The position numbers and the translations under genes are program-made. A stretch of 64,000 bases of DNA from Kordiimonas aquimaris (GTDB lineage Bacteria; Pseudomonadota; Alphaproteobacteria; Sphingomonadales; Kordiimonadaceae), in contig NZ_JAOBPO010000002.1 in the NCBI RefSeq assembly GCF_025574485.1, positions 250,501 through 314,500 of the forward strand. The letters run 5' to 3'. The notes under the pieces are model-generated. The model saw only the letters and a list, made by a program, of their open reading frames with translations. It was not told the origin of the DNA and did not search any database. Shown one piece after another: positions 58,021 to 64,000 of the stretch. The stretch's first letter is position 1. Each line of letters begins with the position of its first letter.

Positions 58021-59058
58021 ATGGCAGCATCCCGGACATCATCTGTTCAGGCCGAGCGCGATATTATTGACTTGCCGCTTGAAGTGAAAGCAGGCGGTAT
58101 GCCTGGCGAATTTGAAGGTTACGGCGCTGTATTTGGTAATGTGGACCGCGACGGTGACGTGGTCACCAAAGGCGCGTTTGCAAGCAGCTTGAAGGAACGC
58201 TTGCCAGCCCTTCTCTGGCAACATAACCCCAAGCAGCCCATCGGGCGGTTTGATGTGGTGCGCGAAGATGCAAAAGGCCTGTTTGTGAAAGGTCGCCTGT
58301 CGCAAACAGGCAAGGGGGCGGAAGCCTACGAACTTCTAAAAATGGGCGCCCTTAACGGCCTATCGATTGGTTTTGTAACCAAAGAGGCACAGCGCAGCAG
58401 CGCATCGGGCGCCCGCCAAATTACCCGCGCAGACTTGATGGAAGTGTCCCTTGTGACGTTTCCGGCCAACGAGCTTGCGCGCGTTCAAACTGTTAAGCAA
58501 AAGGAACCTGCTTTGAATAGTCAGACAGATATTGAAGATCCCAGTATTCGTGATCCACGTAGTTTTGAGCGTTTCCTGCGTGAGAACGGTTTTTCCCGCA
58601 GTCGGGCCAAAGCAATTACGGCGAAGGGCTTTAAGAGTGGTGATGGTCTAGCATCTAAGGAAGATACGGCTGTTTTGTCAGACATGCTGAAGAAGAGTGC
58701 GCAGCGAATTGAGATGAAAAATATCCCTTATTTTGAGCTGGAAGCTAATAGTAAAAGCCGAATATGTACATTTAAACCATCTAGCTCACCTGCAAGAGTT
58801 GACATGGGCGAGTCAATTTCTGAGCAACCAGAAGGCACTCGCTATGATGATTTGGTGATTGATATATGGGTGCTGGTCCCTACACGCCCCGGTCAACCAG
58901 CTATTTGGCAACACCAACGTGCCGTTAAAGGCAAGCATCTGTTTACCATCGATATTCCCGGTTTTAATCAGTTGACCGATGCAGAGAAGAACCGCGGTGC
59001 CTTGAGGTTACAATTCATCGGTAAGTATAAGCGCAGATTTAATGTCACGGTTTCATAA
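58021..59058 (+). CDS. HK97 prohead protease with extra C-terminal domain
   Basis: 345 residues. Protease part 1-170: GEFEGYGAVFGNVDRDGDVV, LPALLWQHNPKQPIGRFDVV (catalytic His in the WQH motif), MGALNGLSIGFVTKE (Ser), LMEVSLVTFPANE. A normal tail follows (RFLRENGFSRSRAKAITAKG). About 120 further residues (from 220; RIEMKNIPYFELEANSKSRI ... RLQFIGKYKRRFNVTVS) are not usual for this family and look beta-rich. The protease cleaves scaffold and capsid delta domain during head maturation. Confidence 0.9.
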   Translation: MAASRTSSVQAERDIIDLPLEVKAGGMPGEFEGYGAVFGNVDRDGDVVTKGAFASSLKERLPALLWQHNPKQPIGRFDVVREDAKGLFVKGRLSQTGKGAEAYELLKMGALNGLSIGFVTKEAQRSSASGARQITRADLMEVSLVTFPANELARVQTVKQKEPALNSQTDIEDPSIRDPRSFERFLRENGFSRSRAKAITAKGFKSGDGLASKEDTAVLSDMLKKSAQRIEMKNIPYFELEANSKSRICTFKPSSSPARVDMGESISEQPEGTRYDDLVIDIWVLVPTRPGQPAIWQHQRAVKGKHLFTIDIPGFNQLTDAEKNRGALRLQFIGKYKRRFNVTVS

Positions 59059-59117
59059 GAGCGTTATAGGCTTTACTCACAAAATGAACTCGTAGAAAAT
59101 AACCGTTAGAATGATAC

Positions 59118-59786
59118 CTAAAACAAGCTCTCATTGTAACCTATAGCAGTGGTCAGTTCGATATGTGGCGCACAGCCTAGCAATTTTTCACGACCGCCCA
59201 GTAACCTTTTGGCTAATGACCAAGCATATAGTGACGCTGATTGAGGGAATGTGAAGACAACGTCTGCGTCGTAATCAAAGGCACCTGGTTTCTCAAGGTC
59301 AATATTGGGGTCAATATCTTCGACAGTTGGGTAAGCGTCGGCAACATTGACGAAATGCACGGCGGCATCTTTATTGGCGACGAAACGGTCACCTTCATTA
59401 CCAAACAGTCTGAAGGAATGTTTTTTACCGTCTCTTTCGGCTAATACGCGGCCAATCTTTCGGCGTGCCTCAGGCTTGAAGTAAACTTCAATCCTAAATT
59501 CGCCTGGTAACGGACCCTTATAGGCAGGGATAACGCAGCCGCTCTGAATGTCGTTTAACGAAAACGCTAACAATGGCTCTGTTGCCGTGAGTGAAATAGG
59601 AGGTTCACCGCTTATAAGCATTTTTCGGCGCAATTTGAAATTGTTGTGAACACCATACCAAACGCCACTGATATTCATGATGTCTTCAGACGTATCGGTT
59701 TGGGTCATTGTATGACTGTTTGTAAAACTGGTATACCCAAACATAATTGCGACACCTGCCATAAGGCCCGTTATGAACTTGAACAT
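59118..59786 (-). CDS. Opposite-strand secreted/anchored hypothetical protein
   Basis: 222 residues from ATG 59786 (GGAG upstream); an in-frame start at 59825 is less likely. N-terminal signal or anchor (FITGLMAGVAIMFGYTSFTN), then a soluble domain (MNISGVWYGVHNNFKLRRKM; LPGEFRIEVYFKPEARRKIG). No family recognised. Lies between protease and capsid on the strand opposite to both; a cargo gene candidate. Confidence 0.72.
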   Translation of the reverse strand: MFKFITGLMAGVAIMFGYTSFTNSHTMTQTDTSEDIMNISGVWYGVHNNFKLRRKMLISGEPPISLTATEPLLAFSLNDIQSGCVIPAYKGPLPGEFRIEVYFKPEARRKIGRVLAERDGKKHSFRLFGNEGDRFVANKDAAVHFVNVADAYPTVEDIDPNIDLEKPGAFDYDADVVFTFPQSASLYAWSLAKRLLGGREKLLGCAPHIELTTAIGYNESLF

Positions 59787-59930
59787 TGTTCGCTCCTGCA
59801 TGCATTTGGAACATAATAAGAACATAAGCGAGCAAAATGCAACATTTCATACACCTGAATGTTTGGTGCGTTTATATTAGTATACAAAATACGTGAAGTA
59901 TTGAGGTGCAACACGATTTGAGGGATGAGT

Positions 59931-60239
59931 ATGAAACGTATTTTAAGTGCAGCGATGCTAATTATGGTGGCATCAAGCGCCAGTTACGCTGCGCGCGGTT
60001 ATATCTATATTAATCATGATGGTGAGCGTACCCGCACTGCGAACTTTGAGTTTGATGGTATGCTGGTGTGCAATTTGAAACGGATGGTCGCCTCAACCGT
60101 GGGCTTAAGTATGAGTGAGTTTGACCTGAAAAAAGGCGGTGTTAGATTGGATGCTTCGAAGTCGCTTAAGGAAGCTTTCGTTAGCTCTGGCAATAATGTG
60201 CAGGTCGCAAAGGTGCGGCGTTCCAATCAGTGCACCTAG
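59931..60239 (+). CDS. Small secreted hypothetical protein between protease and capsid
   Basis: 102 residues from ATG 59931 (GAGGG at 6-nt spacing). Signal peptide 1-20 (ILSAAMLIMVASSASYA), mature part with two Cys (MLVCNLKRMVASTVGLSMSE ... RRSNQCT). Divergent from the gene at 59118. A secreted product has no role in head assembly, so it is probably a lysogenic cargo gene. Confidence 0.75.
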   Translation: MKRILSAAMLIMVASSASYAARGYIYINHDGERTRTANFEFDGMLVCNLKRMVASTVGLSMSEFDLKKGGVRLDASKSLKEAFVSSGNNVQVAKVRRSNQCT

Positions 60240-60271
60240 TGCTGTAGCTTAAAAAAAACTAATCGAATTTC

Positions 60272-60304
60272 AGCCCGGTGCAGTGATGTTGCCGGGCTTT
60301 TATT
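60272..60304 (+). terminator. Terminator between cargo gene and capsid gene
   Basis: AGCCCGG and CCGGGCT (7 bp, 13-nt loop) followed by TTTATTT. It lies between the 59931 gene and the capsid gene, so capsid expression needs read-through or its own promoter. Confidence 0.6.
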
Positions 60305-60456
60305 TGCCTGATGTGCATAGCGTGATGCTGATGCGCGTTGGCTGATACACGGCCATTTCTGGTCTGCGCGAGGCAGGCATGTGGCCTTTCAACCGAGCGG
60401 CCAACCGAGTGGCATGACCGCTCTCTCATACCAAATATATTGAAAGGACAGATGTC

Positions 60457-61548
60457 ATGGAAATGACTGATCTGAAGTCTGCGATTGAGGATTATACCGA
60501 CGCAGCAGAAAACGGCATTCTTGGCCTGAAAGACCGCATGGATGCGCTGGAGACAAAGTTTGCCCGCCCTAACGGCGGCGGTGCAGATGCGCACGCGTCG
60601 GACGCGCTTGAACATAAGCATGCGTTTTTGGATGGTTTTATCGCACGCGGTGATGACAGTGAACTGAAGCAGATTGAAGCCAAGGGCTTATCTACGGCAA
60701 GTGGCGGCGACGGTGGCTTTGCTGTGCCGCATGTGATTGACACAGAAATTGAAAAGCAACTGCGTGACCTGTCGCCGCTGCGCTCCATCTGTAAAGTGAA
60801 AACCATCGAGACATCCAATTACACACGGTTGTTAAATGTTGGTGGCACAGGATCTGATTGGGTCGGTGAAGCGGGTGCGCGCAGCGAGACGGCGACGCCC
60901 TCGTTGCAGGAAATTACCATCACACCCGGCGAGATATACGCCAATGCAGCGGCGACACAGCGTGCGCTTGATGACATGCAGTTTGACGCAGAAGCGTGGC
61001 TAACGGAAGAAGTGGCAGAAGCCTTTGCTGCCAAAGAAGGCGACGCTTTTATTAACGGTGACGGTGTGAACAAACCCACCGGGTTTTTGCATACGTCTGT
61101 TGTTGGCAGCATTGGTAAGGTGACAACCACGGCATCGGGTGCCTTTGATGGACCTGACAACCTCGTTGACCTGGTGCATGCACTGAAGGCGCGTTACCGC
61201 CAAGGTGCCAAGTTTGTCATGAACAGCGCAACACTTGCCGAAGTGCGCAAGATGAAAGACGGCGATGGTAACTTTATCTGGCGACCGGGTTTGATTGAAG
61301 GCCAGGCTGACATGCTGCTGGGTTATCCTGTGGTGGAAGCAGAAGATATGCCTGATGTTGCGACCGGTGCATTTGCTGTGGCGTTCGGTAATTTTGAACG
61401 TGGCTACACGATTGTGGAGCGTACTGGCACACGGGTGCTGCGTGACCCATACAGCGATAAACCAAATGTGCTTTTCTACGCGACCAAGCGCGTTGGTGGT
61501 GCTGTGGTGAATGCTGAAGCGATCAAGCTGCTTGAGTTTGCTGCCTAA
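60457..61548 (+). CDS. HK97-type major capsid protein
   Basis: 363 residues. N-terminal coiled delta segment (1-45: DYTDAAENGILGLKDRMDAL), then the gp5 fold: LSTASGGDGGFAVPHVIDTE, LSPLRSICKVKTIETSNYTR, AFAAKEGDAFINGDGVNKPT, GFLHTS, and YPVVEAEDMPDVATGAFAVA. Forms the head shell. In GTA/HK97 clusters it normally follows the protease directly; here about 1.4 kb of cargo separates them. Confidence 0.95.
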   Translation: MEMTDLKSAIEDYTDAAENGILGLKDRMDALETKFARPNGGGADAHASDALEHKHAFLDGFIARGDDSELKQIEAKGLSTASGGDGGFAVPHVIDTEIEKQLRDLSPLRSICKVKTIETSNYTRLLNVGGTGSDWVGEAGARSETATPSLQEITITPGEIYANAAATQRALDDMQFDAEAWLTEEVAEAFAAKEGDAFINGDGVNKPTGFLHTSVVGSIGKVTTTASGAFDGPDNLVDLVHALKARYRQGAKFVMNSATLAEVRKMKDGDGNFIWRPGLIEGQADMLLGYPVVEAEDMPDVATGAFAVAFGNFERGYTIVERTGTRVLRDPYSDKPNVLFYATKRVGGAVVNAEAIKLLEFAA

Positions 61549-61578
61549 GCAAGCTTAACGCGGTAATAGACGAACATG

Positions 61579-61607
61579 AAGGCGGGGTTTTATCCCGCCT
61601 TTTTTAT
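61579..61607 (+). terminator. Terminator after the capsid gene
   Basis: AAGGCGGG and CCCGCCTT (8 bp, 7-nt loop) followed by TTTTTATT. Confidence 0.8.
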
Positions 61608-61655
61608 TGGCCTTTGGGCTTTTTTCTTTTTCTCCTCTCATAAAGGTTCACTGCG

Positions 61656-64000
61656 ATGCTAGCCAACAGGGTTCGTGAATATACTGCAACAACAGGCACA
61701 GGTGATATTACGCTGGGCGGCGCACTTTCGGCCCACATCACATTTGCAGATGCCTTCACTGTTGGTGACAGTGTGACTTACGTGATTGAGGACGGCGACA
61801 ATTATGAAATTGGTACGGGCACACTCTCGGCGGCTGATACGCTTTCACGCACGGTAGTAAGTGAAACACTGGTTGACGGCGTTTACACTAAATCAGGGGC
61901 AACCGCGATTGGCTTGACCGGTAATGCTCGCGTATTTTGTGCTGCAACTGCGGATTTCTTGCTCGACTCTACCGTGGATGCAGATGTGATCAGGGAAATG
62001 ACGGACGGCGCCGGTGTGACCATTGCAGATTTATTGATGGTCAATAACGGCGTAACTATTACCGAGAACCTGACCGTCGGTTCCGCTCAAACAGGAAGCG
62101 GAAAAGTTGATATTAAATCTGGTGCAGATGCGTTTTCGGTTTTGGCGTTTTCAGATGATGTGCAGGATCGCGGACAGATAAGATATAACCATGCAACTGA
62201 TACGCAGGAATTTCTCACATCTCAAGGCGTAAGGGCAACGCTGAGCGATACTGATTTTGCTGTAAACTCTGATAACGCTACCTTCGCAGGTGAGTTAAAT
62301 GTCAATGGTTTTCAAATGACAATAGGGCAAACAGGCGGTGCAGCTTCTGGCTCGATTTTCAATATTAATGGATGGAACGGGCTGTCTGCCGTAAGCAACA
62401 GATTAGTAGGCCTGGGGACAATAAATGGCGGGCTGAGAATTGATATAAACGGTGTTAATGCCGTTACGGCTTTTGAGCAAGATCTGGTTAGTGTGAATAC
62501 TGATCTCATTATTAGCGGTAATGCTCGGTTTAAAAATCTGGCAGTTAAAGATTTCGGAATAGAAGGGCTTTCGGATACTGGAGCGCCTGTTTACGGCGGC
62601 GGCACATCGGGTGGTTCTTTTGGGGCAAACATTCAGATGTTTGCTGAAAACCATGTAACGTCTGCCAATGATATGAGCTTCAGGGGTGGTAATGTAGCGT
62701 GGGCTCGATGGGATGACAGCCGTAGAGAATTCACGTTAACTGGTGAATTAATCACAACAGGTGATGTAAGCGCGACACGCTTTTTAATTGCATCGGAAGC
62801 AACGGTTGCCAAGGGTGGTATCAAGAGTGCGATTGGTACCGAGCCAATCACATTTATGGATGTAACGACCGGAGGTCAGCACAGGATAGGGGCATACTCT
62901 TATGGTGCCAGCGCATGGCAAGACCTGGACATTAATAATTCTGCTATTTCCATAGATGGACCAACAGGGATCATCACCATAGGTGGAGATAGAATTACGA
63001 GAAATGTTAATGATGACCAATTTGTACTCGCTGGCGGCGACACTGCACATAAGGGCGGCAACATATTTCTTTTTGGTGAGTTTCATCCGACAAACCCTGG
63101 AGACATACTCCTGCGTAGTAACGCCGCTAATGTTATGTTTTATGACGCCAGCGATACTTTGTTCAGGTTTTATGAAGATGTTGCCATAGACGGGACTGCG
63201 ACTTTTTCTAGTGACATTAATGTTAACGGTGTTGCTGCCCTTAAAGGGCGAACAGAAGTCGGTATGTTAAGCACCACGGGTCAGTATGCAGTAACGTATA
63301 ACCCCGACACCTCGGGGAGTTCTGTCTTTCACACCTTAGTTTCTTCAGGGAAAATGTTTTGGTATACAGGTTCTGACCCATACTCAAGCCCGCAAGAGCA
63401 AATGAACTTAAGTAATGCAGGAAATCTAACAGTTTCTGGCGCTATGACTTCTGGTGCGAATATTATTTCGACCACTAACTTTAGAGGTGGTGTAGGAGCG
63501 GCTGCTGTGCCAACACATTCCTTCACAGGCCATACCGATATGGGGGCCTATGTGCATTCTGCTGATGTATACGGTATCAGCGTTGGAGGTGCTGCGCAGT
63601 TTACTTTAAGTACGTCTACAGCAGATTTCCTAGGTAACGAGATTATTGGAGCCGCATCGCTGCATGGGGATAGTACCGCTTCGGCGTTAGACATATACAG
63701 TGGACCAGACACGTCTGGTGCTAATATTCTTTTATACGGCAGTACTCACAGCACTAAGGCAAACGACCTTTTGTTCAGAACGGGCTCTACCGATAGGCTA
63801 CAGTGGGATAACAGCGCCGCATATTGGGATTTTAAAAACACCAACTTGTTCAACATTAACGTAGTAACTGCCAACACTATTCGTGGTGCTGCAAGCGCTG
63901 CGAGTAGTCCTACATTTTCTTTTAGCAACGACACCGACACAGGTTTTTTTAGTAAATCCGACGGGCAAATTGGCATCTCAGCAAACACTGTAGAACGCGC
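61656..64000 (+). CDS. Phage tail fibre/spike-like protein, 3' truncated by window edge
   Basis: Open from ATG 61656 to the window end with no stop (781 codons or more). The start MLANRVREYTATTGTGDITL, then GTGTLSAADTLSRTVV, is the N-terminal module of many tail fibres. The rest is Gly/Ser/Thr/Asn-rich beta-repeat, with late fibre motifs such as GGVGAAAVPTHSFTGHTDMG and SPTFSFSNDTDTGFFSKSDG. It should bind the host surface. Position directly after the capsid gene, before any head-completion or tail-tube gene, is unusual. Confidence 0.82.
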   Translation, partial: MLANRVREYTATTGTGDITLGGALSAHITFADAFTVGDSVTYVIEDGDNYEIGTGTLSAADTLSRTVVSETLVDGVYTKSGATAIGLTGNARVFCAATADFLLDSTVDADVIREMTDGAGVTIADLLMVNNGVTITENLTVGSAQTGSGKVDIKSGADAFSVLAFSDDVQDRGQIRYNHATDTQEFLTSQGVRATLSDTDFAVNSDNATFAGELNVNGFQMTIGQTGGAASGSIFNINGWNGLSAVSNRLVGLGTINGGLRIDINGVNAVTAFEQDLVSVNTDLIISGNARFKNLAVKDFGIEGLSDTGAPVYGGGTSGGSFGANIQMFAENHVTSANDMSFRGGNVAWARWDDSRREFTLTGELITTGDVSATRFLIASEATVAKGGIKSAIGTEPITFMDVTTGGQHRIGAYSYGASAWQDLDINNSAISIDGPTGIITIGGDRITRNVNDDQFVLAGGDTAHKGGNIFLFGEFHPTNPGDILLRSNAANVMFYDASDTLFRFYEDVAIDGTATFSSDINVNGVAALKGRTEVGMLSTTGQYAVTYNPDTSGSSVFHTLVSSGKMFWYTGSDPYSSPQEQMNLSNAGNLTVSGAMTSGANIISTTNFRGGVGAAAVPTHSFTGHTDMGAYVHSADVYGISVGGAAQFTLSTSTADFLGNEIIGAASLHGDSTASALDIYSGPDTSGANILLYGSTHSTKANDLLFRTGSTDRLQWDNSAAYWDFKNTNLFNINVVTANTIRGAASAASSPTFSFSNDTDTGFFSKSDGQIGISANTVER

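Larger units (their letters stand above)
48102..64000. mobile_element. Prophage (GTA/HK97-type head module), left part; continues beyond window
   Basis: Contains a repressor/early control region, DUF1376 and DUF6362 genes, terminase subunits, portal, prohead protease, major capsid and a tail-fibre-like ORF, in order. No integrase or att site is in view, and the left boundary is only approximate (after the zincin gene stop/start at 47928-48030). Terminase and portal resemble gene transfer agent genes, but a repressor and operators point to a regulated phage. Confidence 0.85.

Noticed and set aside
53832-64000. Host-domesticated gene transfer agent
   Set aside because: Terminase and portal are GTA-like, but the linked repressor, operators and cargo genes fit a regulated prophage better. 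The unseen right part could change this.
1-64000. CRISPR arrays, tRNA/rRNA genes, IS elements, integrase
   Set aside because: No regularly spaced repeats, cloverleaf-like segments, transposase or recombinase motifs were recognised by reading both strands; a dedicated scan could still find a missed tRNA.

Overview
The window looks like a chromosomal segment of a moderate-GC (roughly 50%) Gram-negative alphaproteobacterium, probably marine and possibly near Kordiimonadales; this is inferred from gene content, not from a marker gene. Supporting signs are two TonB-dependent receptors, a GTA/HK97-type phage head module of alphaproteobacterial style, a PAS_5-like protein, LysE/EamA exporters and many small one-component regulators paired with divergent targets. 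No rRNA, tRNA, CRISPR array, transposase or integrase was seen.

Positions 1-48000 are host accessory chromosome. The left edge holds a BlaI-type repressor and an overlapping M56 (BlaR1-like) membrane protease whose C-terminus is a 34-residue tandem helical repeat followed by an ankyrin array. Next come DUF1697, two tandem ABM monooxygenases, a secreted glutaminyl cyclase and a secreted thioredoxin-like protein. The 3' end of that thioredoxin-like gene is duplicated 2.1 kb downstream, bracketing an unrecognised two-gene cassette (6456-8296). Then follow GST/SRPBCC with a divergent HxlR regulator, an S33 peptidase divergent from a membrane LytTR regulator, a NAPE-PLD-like lipoprotein, a TonB receptor with a downstream esterase, a CPBP protease, an EamA exporter, a chemotaxis receptor, and a promoter/short ORF/terminator leader unit at 23562-23819.

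From 25.8 to 37.9 kb the pattern is regulator plus divergent detoxification-type gene, often with visible operators: TetR/DoxX/NTF2, MarR/ABM, MarR/secreted haloalkane dehalogenase, AraC/trans-sulfuration PLP enzyme, LysR/ABM/SnoaL. At 38.1-43.3 kb lies an iron-uptake-type cluster (TonB receptor diverging from DUF3325, a small membrane protein and a PepSY protein). After a LysE exporter come an energy-taxis-like pair (PAS protein translationally coupled to a soluble MCP), a newly read 34-residue membrane peptide, and a zincin-like lipoprotein.

From about 48.1 kb to beyond the right edge is a prophage. It has an XRE/S24-type repressor that is translationally coupled to a secreted SUMF1-domain protein (probable lysogenic conversion gene), DUF1376 and DUF6362 early genes, then terminase small and large subunits, portal, prohead protease, major capsid and a long tail-fibre-like ORF that leaves the window. 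A 15-bp palindrome, TTACG-N5-CGTAA, recurs at 48830, 50617 and 53669, with a near copy at 50560. The 50617 copy sits exactly between a -35 and a -10. This is a candidate repressor regulon covering both early directions and the head operon. The head operon is unusual because two groups of unrelated small genes, some on the opposite strand, split portal from protease and protease from capsid.
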